62,219 bases of DNA from Alphaproteobacteria bacterium (GTDB lineage: Bacteria; Pseudomonadota; Alphaproteobacteria; Acetobacterales; Acetobacteraceae), in the NCBI GenBank assembly GCA_020850755.1, contig JADZEB010000042.1, positions 1-62,219 of the forward strand. The letters are read 5' to 3'. Position numbers and translations under genes: made by a program. Below are positions 1 through 8,111 of the stretch, in pieces (the stretch's first letter is position 1; each line of letters begins with the position of its first letter). A model generated the notes under the pieces. It worked only from the letters and a program-made list of their open reading frames with translations, was not told the DNA's origin and searched no databases.

Positions 1-83
1 CCGGACTAAGCTGCTCGCAAACCTTAAGTTTCTCGGGCACGAGTTCCGTTCGGCTGATCGACGCCGAACGGAACGTGCCCTAG
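1..83. repeat. Intergenic palindromic repeat, copy 1 (truncated by window edge)
   Basis: This stretch is nearly identical to a second copy near 38.31-38.39 kb. It contains a spacer followed by an imperfect hairpin from about 34 to 81, with arms starting gggcacg and ending cgtgccc. Its last bases ccctag include the TAG stop (80-82, minus strand) of the flavin reductase gene. In copy 2 a further perfect 20-bp stem precedes it; here that part lies outside the window. It probably acts as a transcript end or mRNA-stabilising structure for the minus-strand gene. Confidence 0.8.
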
Positions 84-595
84 TGCTCGGCGCCGAGCTT
101 CTGGTAGCGGCCGCGGAAATAGAGCAGCGGGCGCGAAGTCGTGCCGGCCGCCTCGGTGATGGAGAGCGCCAGCACCCGGCCGAGCAGGATGGTGTGATCG
201 CCCCCCGGCAGCAGTGCCTCGCGCTCGCACTCGATATGGCCGAGGCAGTTCTCGATCAGGGCCGCGCCGCTGTGCGGGCCGATATGGTGCGCGATCGCCC
301 CGAAGGCGCCGGCCGGATCGCCGGCGCGGCCCTTGCGCGCGAAATGTGCCGACACCGCCTGCTGGTCCTCGCGCAGTATGTTGATGGCGAAGTGGCCTGC
401 CGCCTTGAACGCCGCCAGCGTGGTGCTGGCATTGTCGAGGCAGAACAGCACCAGCGGCGGGTGCAGTGACACAGAGGTGAAGGAGTTCACTGTCACGCCG
501 AGTGGCAGGCCATCGGCATCGCGCGCGGTGACGACGACGATGCCGGTGGCGAAGCTGCCCAGCACTTGGCGGAACAGGGAAGCGGGGATGCTCAT
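80..595 (-). CDS. Flavin reductase family protein
   Basis: A 171-residue protein of the flavin reductase-like (FMN-binding split barrel) family, which reduces FMN/FAD with NAD(P)H for a partner monooxygenase. The N-terminal ATGIVVVTA and GLPLGVTVNSFTSVSLHPPL segments are typical, as are the 'FAINIL' and 'GDHTILLGRV' stretches later on. The ATG at 595 matches the usual family start MSIPASLFRQVLGSFATG; a longer frame to 625 adds residues not expected in the family. It lies 78 bp downstream of an LLM-type monooxygenase gene on the same strand, so the two probably form a two-component flavin monooxygenase. Its stop codon falls inside the end of the intergenic repeat. Confidence 0.9.
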   Translation of the reverse strand: MSIPASLFRQVLGSFATGIVVVTARDADGLPLGVTVNSFTSVSLHPPLVLFCLDNASTTLAAFKAAGHFAINILREDQQAVSAHFARKGRAGDPAGAFGAIAHHIGPHSGAALIENCLGHIECEREALLPGGDHTILLGRVLALSITEAAGTTSRPLLYFRGRYQKLGAEH

Positions 596-673
596 TTCAT
601 GGTCTCGCCGGGCGGCGCCGCGCACGGTGCGTGGCGCCGGGGCGGGGATGCTACAGGCGGTGGCGCAATCGCG

Positions 674-1747
674 CTACTGCGCGGCGGCGACCGAAGGCAC
701 GCCGCGCGTGGCGAACTGCGGTGCCACCTTCTCCATGAACAGGCGGATGGAGTGGTTGGTGTCGGCCGCCGCCATCGGGCCGAGGCGGAACTGGAGGATC
801 AGCCCGCCCCAGCCGATCTTGTCGATCTCGGCGATCTTCTCGGCCACCGTCGTGGGCGAGCCGCAGATCAGCGCATGCTCGGGGTTGGCGCGCGCGCCGA
901 GCATGTTCTCCTGTTTGATCAGGATGCCCTGATCCTTGTAGATCTTCTCGCGCAGCTGGCGGCGATGGACCAGCATCTTCTCGAAGCAGGGCAGCGCGAT
1001 GCGCCTCGCCTCCTCGTCGGTGTCGGCGACGAAGATGTTCTTCCAGATCCAGCTCTCGCGCACGCAGCGATCGACATGCGCCTCGTTGAAGCCGGCGCCG
1101 TGCATGGTCTGGCGGTAGAGCCGCAGGCGCTGGGCTGCGGTGTCGTTCGATTGCACGTTCATCATGAAGGGCAGGCCCTGCCGGGCCAGCACCGCCATGC
1201 CCTCCTCGGAGGAGGCGGCGCGCAGCGTATAGGGCGCGGGCCTGGTGAAGGGGCGCGGGCGCAGCCGCGGCACCTTCAGGTTCCAGAACTGGCCGGCATA
1301 GTCGAAGCCGTTCTCCGACCGCCAGGCGAGATCCATGATCTTGTCGGCTTCCTCGTAGCGCGCCTGGGCCTCGTTATGGTCGATATCGTAGCCCTGGTAG
1401 TCGTAGACATTGTAGGCCGTGCCGCGCCCAAGCCCGACGATCAGCCGCCCCTTGGTGAGGTGGTCGAGCACGGCCATCTGCTCGGCCATGCGGATCGGAT
1501 GGTGCAGGCTGAGCTGGGCGACCGCGAAGCCGATCGTGATCTGCTTGGTCGCGCCCGCGAGCGCGAAGGCGAAGCTGACCGGATCGACATAGGCGCAGTT
1601 TCCGTCGAAATGATGCTCGGCCAGCCAGACCACCTCCATGCCCAGCTCGTCGCAGAGCTTCGCCTCGACGAGGGATTCGTGGATCACGCGGCCATCGTCC
1701 TTGGGCTCGGTGGCCTCGGGGAAGATGAAGTTCGAGAAGCGAAGCAT
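674..1747 (-). CDS. LLM class flavin-dependent oxidoreductase
   Basis: A 357-residue bacterial luciferase-like monooxygenase (TIM barrel, F420/FMN type). The motif WLAEHHF near residue 42, the 'GFAVAQLSLHHPIRMAEQ' strand and 'GRLIVGLGRGT' are family hallmarks. It would use reduced flavin and O2 to oxidise an unidentified organic substrate in the cytoplasm. The start at 1747 has AGGAG about 8 bases upstream. The flavin reductase gene follows on the same strand and would supply reduced flavin. A Bug-type binding protein gene is divergent across a ~240-bp gap, so both may serve uptake and oxidation of the same acid, which is inference. Confidence 0.92.
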   Translation of the reverse strand: MLRFSNFIFPEATEPKDDGRVIHESLVEAKLCDELGMEVVWLAEHHFDGNCAYVDPVSFAFALAGATKQITIGFAVAQLSLHHPIRMAEQMAVLDHLTKGRLIVGLGRGTAYNVYDYQGYDIDHNEAQARYEEADKIMDLAWRSENGFDYAGQFWNLKVPRLRPRPFTRPAPYTLRAASSEEGMAVLARQGLPFMMNVQSNDTAAQRLRLYRQTMHGAGFNEAHVDRCVRESWIWKNIFVADTDEEARRIALPCFEKMLVHRRQLREKIYKDQGILIKQENMLGARANPEHALICGSPTTVAEKIAEIDKIGWGGLILQFRLGPMAAADTNHSIRLFMEKVAPQFATRGVPSVAAAQ

Positions 1748-1984
1748 AGGGTCGGCTCCTGTCGTGGGCGGTATTGGGTGCCGGCCGCGACCCTAGCACC
1801 GGGCGGATTCCCTGGATAGACGGCTCGGCACCGTAACGATTTTGGCCGTTTCGATCTGGGAAACATTGCCCACTCCCCGGCGGGCGCGGGGCCGTGTTAG
1901 CCTGCCGCCGCGATGACGCGGGGCCCATGCCGCCCCGCGCATCGTTTCGTTCCAAGCGGTTGCAACCAATGTGGGGGGTTACAA

Positions 1985-2962
1985 ATGCGTCGTAGGTTCC
2001 TGGCCGTTGCGGCCACGATTGCTGCTGGCGGCTTCCTTGCCGGGATGCCCTTGCCCGCGGCCGCGCAGTCCAACTATCCCGAGCGGCCGATCACCATGCT
2101 GCTGGGCTTCCCGCCGGGCGGGAACATCGACATTGCCGCCCGCCTGTCGGCGCCGTTCCTGGAGAAGTATCTCGGCAACAATGCGCGCATCGCGGTGGTG
2201 AACAAGCCGGGCGCCGCCGGGGTGGTGATGCTGAACGACCTCGCCGCCGCACGGCCCGATGGCTACACGGTCGGCCTGTTGTCGCTGCCGGGCATGGTCA
2301 CCTCCATGCTGGATAGCCGGCCGCGCTACAACACCGACAGCTTCGTCTATTTCGGCGCCCTGACCGACGAGCCCTATACGCTGTTCGTGGCCACGAACGG
2401 CCCCTACAAGTCGCTGGCCGAGCTGGCCGCGGCGGCGCGGGCCAATCCGGGCGGGATCACGCTCGGCGCCTCGGGCGTGGGCAGTGCGCCGCATCTGGCG
2501 CTGATCCAGTGGCAACGCGTTTCCGGCCTGCGCTTCAACTATGCGCCCTTCCCGGGCATCGCCCAGGGTGTCACGGCGGTGCAGGGCGGCCACATCATCG
2601 GCGGCATCTCGACCGTCAGCCTGACCGTGCGCATGCACAAGGAGAACACCGCGCGCATCCTCGGCATCATGTCCGAGGAGCGCTGGAACCGTGCCGACGA
2701 TGTGCCCACCTTCCGCGAGAACGGGTTCAATGTGCTGGCGAGCGCCGCGCGCGGCTTCGGCGGCCCCGCCGGCATGCCGGCCGAGCTGGTGCGCCGCTGG
2801 GACGAAGCGATCCGCAAGACCGCGGAGGATCCCGAGTTCCGCGCCATCGTCGAGCGTGACAACCTGATCCTGCGCCACCAGAGCTCGCAGCAGTTCCGCG
2901 ACTTCGTGAAGAACGAGGAGCGGGTCTTCGGCGAGATCTGGCGCACCAATCCCTGGCGCTGA
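1985..2962 (+). CDS. Tripartite tricarboxylate transporter substrate-binding protein (Bug/TctC family)
   Basis: A 325-residue periplasmic binding protein. The signal peptide is residues 1-24 (MRRRF, then a hydrophobic stretch ending PAAAQS). The mature start YPERPITMLLGFPPGGNID is the Bug-family hallmark with the PPGG ligand loop, and the 'GKPGAAGV'-like loop appears as NKPGAAGVVML. The chosen ATG at 1985 has a run of Gs (ggggggtt) 5-11 bases upstream; the longer frame from 1913 would bury the signal peptide. No TctA/TctB membrane genes lie nearby, which is common for orphan Bug proteins. It is followed by a strong hairpin terminator. Confidence 0.93.
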   Translation: MRRRFLAVAATIAAGGFLAGMPLPAAAQSNYPERPITMLLGFPPGGNIDIAARLSAPFLEKYLGNNARIAVVNKPGAAGVVMLNDLAAARPDGYTVGLLSLPGMVTSMLDSRPRYNTDSFVYFGALTDEPYTLFVATNGPYKSLAELAAAARANPGGITLGASGVGSAPHLALIQWQRVSGLRFNYAPFPGIAQGVTAVQGGHIIGGISTVSLTVRMHKENTARILGIMSEERWNRADDVPTFRENGFNVLASAARGFGGPAGMPAELVRRWDEAIRKTAEDPEFRAIVERDNLILRHQSSQQFRDFVKNEERVFGEIWRTNPWR

Positions 2963-2987
2963 ATAGGGCGGGTTCCGGTTTGCAGCA

Positions 2988-3021
2988 GGGGCGGCGCCGG
3001 ATGGCGCCGCCCCGCGCTTTT
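2988..3021 (+). terminator. Rho-independent terminator after the Bug gene
   Basis: A perfect 11-bp GC stem (2988-2998 pairs with 3003-3013, loop ggat) is followed by gcgcTTTT. It begins 26 bp after the stop codon of the Bug binding-protein gene, so it is well placed to end that transcript. Confidence 0.8.
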
Positions 3022-3086
3022 CGGCGTTCCACCCAAGGGGTGCCGGCGGGATTGACGCCGGCCGGGTGGCGGGCCACATCTGGCCC

Positions 3087-3428
3087 ATGTCACAGGATCA
3101 CGACCGCCTCCGCTTCATCTTCCTGCGCAGCGGCCCGACCATCGACCATGACGAACCGCCGGGCAGCCGCTTCGATGCGATGCTGGCGCGGGTGTTCGTG
3201 ATCTCGCTCGGCATTGCCACAGTCACGGGCGGCCTTGTGCTGATGGGCATCATCGCCGCGGCGATCGTCGGCATCGCCTTCCTGCTCGTGCCGGTGGCGC
3301 TCGGCTCGGCGCTGGTGGCGGTATCGACATACGGGCTGCGGCGCTGGCGTGCCGCGTCGCGTGCGCGCCAGGCGCCGGCATCGGCCCCCGCGGGCCACTC
3401 GGGCGCGGCATCGCCGCCCTCGGCCTGA
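3087..3428 (+). CDS. Small two-helix membrane protein, unknown function
   Basis: A 113-residue protein I do not assign to a named family. Residues 1-36 are polar (FIFLRSGPTIDHDEPPGSRFD). Two hydrophobic segments follow at about 38-62 (VFVISLGIATVTGGLVLMGIIAA) and 63-82, then an Arg/Ala-rich cytoplasmic-looking tail. The start at 3087 (MSQDHDR) is chosen over 3066 because the extra residues are atypical; the ribosome site is weak. It stands alone between a terminator and the host-attachment gene. It is probably a real gene, since it has clear helices and a coherent reading frame. Confidence 0.6.
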   Translation: MSQDHDRLRFIFLRSGPTIDHDEPPGSRFDAMLARVFVISLGIATVTGGLVLMGIIAAAIVGIAFLLVPVALGSALVAVSTYGLRRWRAASRARQAPASAPAGHSGAASPPSA

Positions 3429-3440
3429 CACGCTTCGTGC

Positions 3441-3482
3441 TTGCGCCAGATCAAGACCAAGCCTCCGTCTTCCGCCTAGTTT
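3441..3482 (+). promoter_or_regulatory. FNR/FixK-type box with class II spacing to a -10
   Basis: TTGCGCCAGATCAA at 3441-3454 fits the FixK/FNR consensus TTG(A/C)-N6-(T/G)CAA and is extended by matching C and G on either side. Its centre at 3447.5 is about 41 bases before the start point predicted from a TAGTTT -10-like hexamer at 3477-3482. That is the class II activator spacing. It lies about 95 bp upstream of the host-attachment gene. Confidence 0.6.
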
Positions 3483-3548
3483 GCGATGGTCTTGTCGCGT
3501 GCGCGTGCTTGTGGGCTCACGCGCGCGCCGCCAGAAAGGAGGAATGGC

Positions 3549-4007
3549 ATGGCCGAATCCCGCATCTATGTCGTCGCCGACGGCGAGCGTGCGCGCCTCT
3601 ACCGGCGGCGCGAGGAACGGCCCGGCTATGACATGATCGAGGAGATTGCCTCGCCGGTGGCGGGCAAGCCCTCGCGCGCGCTGCTGACCGAGCGTCCGGG
3701 GCGCAGCTTCGATTCCATGGGCGGGCAGCGGCACGCGATGGAGCCGCGCACCAACCCGAAGACCGACGCCAAGCACGCCTTCATGCGCGACATCGCCAAG
3801 CAGCTTGGCGGCATGGTGAAGAAGGGCGGGGCGGCGGAGCTGGTGCTCGTGGCGCCGCCGCGCATGCTGGGAACGCTGCGCGATGCCCTCGATGCGCGAT
3901 CCGCCAAGGCGGTGCGCGCAACCCTCGGCAAGGATCTCTCCAAGCTGCCTGCGCGTGAGCTCTATGCCGCGCTGAGCGCGATCCGCATCCGCAAGCCGCT
4001 CGGCTGA
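3549..4007 (+). CDS. Host attachment family protein
   Basis: A 152-residue cytoplasmic protein of the host-attachment/baeRF-like family. The opening RIYVVADGERARLYR, the middle 'ERPGRSFDSMGGQRHAMEPRTNPK' and 'LVLVAPPRMLGTLR' strands are typical; the molecular function is unresolved, although the name derives from an Agrobacterium attachment gene. The start at 3549 is fixed by a strong AAAGGAGG site about 7 bases upstream. The FNR/FixK-type box upstream suggests induction under low oxygen, a regulation often seen for this family in alphaproteobacteria (inference). Confidence 0.88.
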   Translation: MAESRIYVVADGERARLYRRREERPGYDMIEEIASPVAGKPSRALLTERPGRSFDSMGGQRHAMEPRTNPKTDAKHAFMRDIAKQLGGMVKKGGAAELVLVAPPRMLGTLRDALDARSAKAVRATLGKDLSKLPARELYAALSAIRIRKPLG

Positions 4008-4122
4008 GCGGCGCGGACCCGCCGGGCAAGCGCGCGGGCTGTCGCGGGCTTCCGCCGTTGCGGTGGCGGCGCTAGGCTGCGCGCCCGCTGCCTGCCTTCT
4101 GCCCGCCGGATGACCGACCGCC

Positions 4123-5094
4123 ATGCGCGCCATGCTCTGCCACGCCTTCGACGGCCCCGAGGGGCTGCGCCTCTCAACCCTGCCCGATGTCCAGCCCGGC
4201 CCTGGCGCGGTCGCGATCGCGGTCGCGGCGGCCGGCGTGAACTTCGCCGATACGCTGATGGTGCGCGGGCTCTACCAGAACAAGCCGCCGGCGCCCTTCG
4301 CGCCGGGCTTCGAGGTGGCCGGCACCGTGGCGGCGGTGGGCGAGGGGGTGGGCACGCTCGCTATCGGCGATCGCGTCTCTGCCACCATGGACTATGGCGG
4401 CTATGCCGATCGCGTGGTGCTGCCGGCCGCGCAGGCGGTGCGCATCCCGGACGCGATGGACTTCGTCACCGCCGCCGCCCTGCCGGTGGCGCATGGCACG
4501 GCGCTGGTGGCGCTCGACCTGCGCGCCGCCTTGAAGCCCGGCGAGACGCTGCTCGTCACCGGGGCGGGCGGCGGCGTCGGGCTGGCGGCGATCGAGATCG
4601 GCAAGGCGATCGGTGCGATCGTGGTCGCCTCCACCGGCAGCGAAGCCAAGGCCGAGATCGCGCGCCGCCACGGCGCCGACCGCACCATCCCCGCGACGCC
4701 CGAAGCGATCCGCGCCGAGGGCAAGGCGCTGGCGGCGGGCGGGTTCGATGTCGTGCTCGACATTGTCGGCGGCGATCTGGCCGATGCGGCGCTGCGTTCG
4801 CTCGCCTGGGGCGGGCGGCTGCTGATCGTGGGCTTCGCTGGCGGGCGCATCCCGCAGATTCCAGCGAACCACCTAATCCTGCGCAATACGGCGGTGGTGG
4901 GCGTGCACTGGTCCAGCCATCGCCGCCGCGATCCGGCCTCGCTGCATCCGCTCTATGCGCGGCTGTTCGGCTGGTGGTCCGAGGGCCGCATCCGCCCCGA
5001 GATCGGCGCGCGTTTCCCGCTGGAGGAAGCGCCGGCGGCGATGGCCGCGCTGCTCTCGCGCGCGGTCCCCGGCAAGATCGTGCTGACGATGTGA
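4123..5094 (+). CDS. NADPH:quinone oxidoreductase family protein (MDR superfamily)
   Basis: A 323-residue medium-chain dehydrogenase/reductase. The GroES-like N-terminal domain includes AAGVNFADTLMVRGLYQNKP and 'FAPGFEVAGTV'. The Rossmann domain has GAGGGVGLAAIEIGKAIGA, and 'DVVLDIVGGDL' and 'GRLLIVGFAGGRIP' follow. No zinc-binding cysteines are visible, as expected for the quinone oxidoreductase/crotonase-like reductase branch. It probably reduces quinones or enones with NADPH. It stands alone and converges with a second LLM gene 22 bp away. The start could be 9 bases downstream (second Met). Confidence 0.92.
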   Translation: MRAMLCHAFDGPEGLRLSTLPDVQPGPGAVAIAVAAAGVNFADTLMVRGLYQNKPPAPFAPGFEVAGTVAAVGEGVGTLAIGDRVSATMDYGGYADRVVLPAAQAVRIPDAMDFVTAAALPVAHGTALVALDLRAALKPGETLLVTGAGGGVGLAAIEIGKAIGAIVVASTGSEAKAEIARRHGADRTIPATPEAIRAEGKALAAGGFDVVLDIVGGDLADAALRSLAWGGRLLIVGFAGGRIPQIPANHLILRNTAVVGVHWSSHRRRDPASLHPLYARLFGWWSEGRIRPEIGARFPLEEAPAAMAALLSRAVPGKIVLTM

Positions 5095-5116
5095 TGCCCC
5101 GCGGCGCACCGCCGCG

Positions 5117-6151
5117 CTATTCGGCCGCGGTTTTCTCCGCCGCCCCTGCGCGCAGGCCGAAGGCCTCGCCGATCAGCGTGTAGGAACGCTGCCGCGCCGC
5201 GGGGTCGTGCACGGCGGTCAGGATCGCCACTTCCTGCACGCCGAAATCCTTGGCCAGCGCCTCGATCCGCGCCTTGACCTGCTCGGGTGCGCCGACGATG
5301 TGGCGCGCGCGATAGCGTTCCAGCCGCTGGCGCTCAATCGGCGTGTAGGGATAGGCCGCCGCCTCCTCGACCGAGGGCAGGGGGCCGAACTCGCCCATGT
5401 CGCGGCGCAGCCGCCACAGGAACCGGCTGGAGGCAAGCCGCAGCGCTTCCTCCTCGGTGTCGGCGCAAAGCGCGAAGCAGGCCACCGCCCCGTGCGGCGC
5501 TGACAGATAGCGCGAGGGGCGGAAGCGGCTGCGATAGATCTCCATCGCCGTCGGGCCGCCCTCGTCGGTGATGAACTCGGCGAAGGCGTAGCGCAGCCCG
5601 AAATAGGCACCGACCTGCGCGCCGAAGCCGGAGGAGCCGAGGATCCACACCTCGGGCTCGGTGGCGCCCTCAGGCTGGGCCTTGATCTGGGCGAAGGGGT
5701 GGCCCGCGGGGGGCGTGCCGGCAAGCCAGGACAGAACGTCCTGCACCTGGGCCGGGAAATCCTCGCCCGAGAAGCCGGCGCGGTTGAGCGCCATCGCCGT
5801 CATCCCGTCCGAGCCCGGCGCGCGGCCCATGCCGAGATCGATCCGGCCGGGAAAGAGCGTCTCCAGCATGCGGAACTGCTCGGCGATCTTCAGCGGCGCG
5901 TAGTGGCTGAGCATGATGCCGGCGGTGCCGACACGGATGCGCGGCGTTGCCGCCGCCAGCCGGCCGGCCAGGATTTCCGGGCAGGTGCCGGCATGGGCGT
6001 CGGAATTGTGGTGCTCGGCCAGCCAGTAGCGGGCATAGCCGAGCCGATCGACATGCTGGGCGAGCGCGATCGTCTCGGCCACCGCCTCGGCCGGCGTGTG
6101 GCCCGACTTGATCGTGGACTGGTCGAGGACGGAAAGCGCGATCTCGGTCAT
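5117..6151 (-). CDS. LLM class flavin-dependent oxidoreductase (MsnO8-like)
   Basis: A 344-residue luciferase-like enzyme of the subgroup with VLDQSTIKSGHTPAEA at the N-terminus. 'YWLAEHHNSDAHAGTCPEIL' and 'IRVGTAGIMLSHYAPLKIAEQFRMLE' are the conserved flavin-binding strands, and 'GRIDLGMGRAPGSD' follows. The substrate is unknown. Unlike the LLM gene near 1 kb it has no flavin reductase neighbour. It stands alone, about 75 bp from the stop of the DUF445 gene upstream on the same strand. Confidence 0.9.
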   Translation of the reverse strand: MTEIALSVLDQSTIKSGHTPAEAVAETIALAQHVDRLGYARYWLAEHHNSDAHAGTCPEILAGRLAAATPRIRVGTAGIMLSHYAPLKIAEQFRMLETLFPGRIDLGMGRAPGSDGMTAMALNRAGFSGEDFPAQVQDVLSWLAGTPPAGHPFAQIKAQPEGATEPEVWILGSSGFGAQVGAYFGLRYAFAEFITDEGGPTAMEIYRSRFRPSRYLSAPHGAVACFALCADTEEEALRLASSRFLWRLRRDMGEFGPLPSVEEAAAYPYTPIERQRLERYRARHIVGAPEQVKARIEALAKDFGVQEVAILTAVHDPAARQRSYTLIGEAFGLRAGAAEKTAAE

Positions 6152-6227
6152 GGCGCGGTCAGGCTAGCGCGCGTGGCCGGGCGGCGCCACCCCGCGCGCG
6201 GCGCGGCGCGGCTGGCATTCCCCGGTT

Positions 6228-7544
6228 TCAGAACGAGACATGGCCGAACCACCAGTGCAGGAGGGCGAACACGGCGCCGCCGGCCAGCGCGCCCACCAGC
6301 GTGCCGTTGATGCGCACATATTGCAGGTCCTTGCCTACGGCCAGCTCGATGCGGTTGGCAACCGTGCGCGCGTCCCAGCCTTCGACCACGCTGGCCATGA
6401 AGCGCGACAGCCCCTCCTGCCCGCGCGGCAGGAGTGCGGCGGCGACCTCGCTCACGACGCCATTGAGCCGGCCGCGCATCGCCTCGTCCTCGGCCAGCAG
6501 GCGGCCGAGATTGGCCAGCGCCTCGCCCAGCCGGTCGGCCATGCGGCCCTTGGGGTCGGCGGCCTCGGCCGCGACCGCCTCGCGCAGGCCGTGCCAGAGC
6601 GACATCAGCCAGTCCTGCACCGGCTGCGAGGCCAGCACCCGGCGCGCCGCCGCGGCGATCTGGGCGCGCCGGTCGGGCGAGTTCTCGATCTCGGCGATCA
6701 TGCGCTCGGCCCAGCGGTCGAAGCCCCGGCGTATCTCGCTGTCATGCTGGCCGAGCTTCTCCAGCTCGCCATTGAGCAGGCCGAGGATCTGTCCGGCCAC
6801 CTTGCTGTCGAACCAGCGCGGGATGTACCATGGCAGGCGCTCGGCCACGCCCTGCTTGAGCGTGGCCTCGTTCTCGCGCAGCGCCTCCTTGATCGCGCCG
6901 AGCGCGTAGGAGAGCGCGGCCTGGTGGTGTCCGCCGGCAATCAGCAGCCGCAGCCCGCGCGCGACCAGCGGTGCCGGACCCTCGCGCCCGGCCACACGCG
7001 GCACCAGCCGGCGCAACACGCGGCGCGCGCGGCCATCCTCGACCGCGGCGAGGAAGGCGGGCAGGGCAGCCAGGATGTGGCGCGCGGCCAGCCGTCCGTT
7101 GCCGGGGGTGCGCAGCCAGTCCGCCAATGCAGCGGCCGCATCGACGCGCCCGAGCAGGCGGCGCATCTCGGTTTCGGTGACGACGTAGCGGGAGACGAAG
7201 CGGCCAAGCCCCTGGCCGATACGGTCCTTCTGGCGCGGGATGATCGCGGTATGCGGTATCGGCAGGCCGAGCGGATGGCGGAACAAGGCGGTAACCGCGA
7301 ACCAGTCGGCCAGGCCACCGACGAATCCCGCCTTGGCGGCAGCCTGGACGAGTTGCGTCCAGTAGTCCTGCTCGGGCCAGTAGTAGGTCCCGATGACGAT
7401 GCCCGCCATCAGCACCAGGAGTCCCGTCGCGATCGCGCGATGGCGTGCCAGGCTGGCGCGCTGCGCCGCCTCGCGCTGCTCGGGCGAGGGGGGCTGCGGC
7501 TCCGATGGCGCGGCGTTGCGTGCGAGGGAGGCGGGCTCGGTCAT
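6228..7544 (-). CDS. DUF445 domain-containing membrane protein
   Basis: A 438-residue protein. An N-terminal helix at about residues 37-60 (AIATGLLVLMAGIVIGTYYW) precedes the DUF445 signature AGFVGGLADWFAVTALFRHP and 'IPHTAIIPRQKDRIGQGLGRFV'. The long middle is helical and amphipathic, and a C-terminal helix (VGALAGGAVFALLHWWFGH) returns to the membrane. The family is widespread with no settled function. The start MTEPAS at 7544 is preferred over longer options at 7559 or 7610, which add non-conserved residues. It is divergent from the His-rich metal gene cluster. Confidence 0.9.
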   Translation of the reverse strand: MTEPASLARNAAPSEPQPPSPEQREAAQRASLARHRAIATGLLVLMAGIVIGTYYWPEQDYWTQLVQAAAKAGFVGGLADWFAVTALFRHPLGLPIPHTAIIPRQKDRIGQGLGRFVSRYVVTETEMRRLLGRVDAAAALADWLRTPGNGRLAARHILAALPAFLAAVEDGRARRVLRRLVPRVAGREGPAPLVARGLRLLIAGGHHQAALSYALGAIKEALRENEATLKQGVAERLPWYIPRWFDSKVAGQILGLLNGELEKLGQHDSEIRRGFDRWAERMIAEIENSPDRRAQIAAAARRVLASQPVQDWLMSLWHGLREAVAAEAADPKGRMADRLGEALANLGRLLAEDEAMRGRLNGVVSEVAAALLPRGQEGLSRFMASVVEGWDARTVANRIELAVGKDLQYVRINGTLVGALAGGAVFALLHWWFGHVSF

Positions 7545-7822
7545 GGTGTCTGGCGGCATCCGGCCCGCAGTATTAGCATACCCCGCAAGTGGTTGTGGCC
7601 GTTGAAACACTCGGCCCGGCCTGATATGTCATTACAGCCTGATGGCTGCGGGGTGGGGAAAGCCACGCCCGGGCGAAACTGTCGCGACGGCACGCCTTGC
7701 TGCTCGCAGCGGGGCGTGCAGGCGCGATCAATACAAGACCGGTGGCCATTTTCATGCCGCACACGCGCTTGATGCCAGTGCCGAACTCTGCGAGGACGGA
7801 CCTGCCGCCGGCCAAGGCTGGC

Positions 7823-8098
7823 ATGCATGATCGCGGCGACGATCATGCGCACGGGCATGACCATGGCCACGCCCACGACCACTGCCGCAGCGAGCACCAC
7901 AAGAGCGAGCACCACAAGCACGACCACGCGCCACGGCCGGAGGCGAGGCGGCCCCGTCCCGCAAGCCGCCCTGTACGGCGCGCCCATCCGCTCTCGCTGT
8001 CGGCAGGCTGGATCGATCGCGTCCTGGTCGCGCTGCCGCTGATCGCGCTGGTGTGGGCGGGCGTATGGTGGGCCATGCGCCCCGTCTTCGGCAGCTAG
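7823..8098 (+). CDS. Histidine-rich, C-terminally membrane-anchored protein (candidate metal trap)
   Basis: A 91-residue protein from the ATG at 7823 (AAGG 5 bases upstream); an in-frame ATG at 7754 would add 23 residues. Residues 1-36 hold 14 His, 6 Asp and one Cys in runs such as HAHGHDHGHAHDHC and EHHKSEHHKHDH. A basic Pro/Arg linker follows, then one hydrophobic helix at about 64-82 (RVLVALPLIALVWAGVWWA). I recognise no named family. It ends 13 bp before a metal ABC ATPase gene and is probably in the same operon. Binding Zn2+ or Ni2+ is the natural inference. No periplasmic binding-protein gene is present here. Confidence 0.65.
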   Translation: MHDRGDDHAHGHDHGHAHDHCRSEHHKSEHHKHDHAPRPEARRPRPASRPVRRAHPLSLSAGWIDRVLVALPLIALVWAGVWWAMRPVFGS

Positions 8099-8111
8099 GC
8101 CGCGCGTCGCC

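Noticed and set aside
4110-5183. Long plus-strand frame overlapping the quinone oxidoreductase gene in another frame
   Set aside because: Arg/Gly-rich translation typical of a +1 shadow; the MDR frame has all motifs.
7622-7638. TGATATGTCATTACAGC as a possible Zur box before the metal operon
   Set aside because: Only TGT...ACA is symmetric and the outer half-sites do not match a Zur consensus well. It is worth a motif scan but not a call.
7573-7824. 83-codon minus-strand frame overlapping the His-rich gene's upstream region
   Set aside because: No ribosome site or family feature, and it conflicts with the promoter region of the metal operon.
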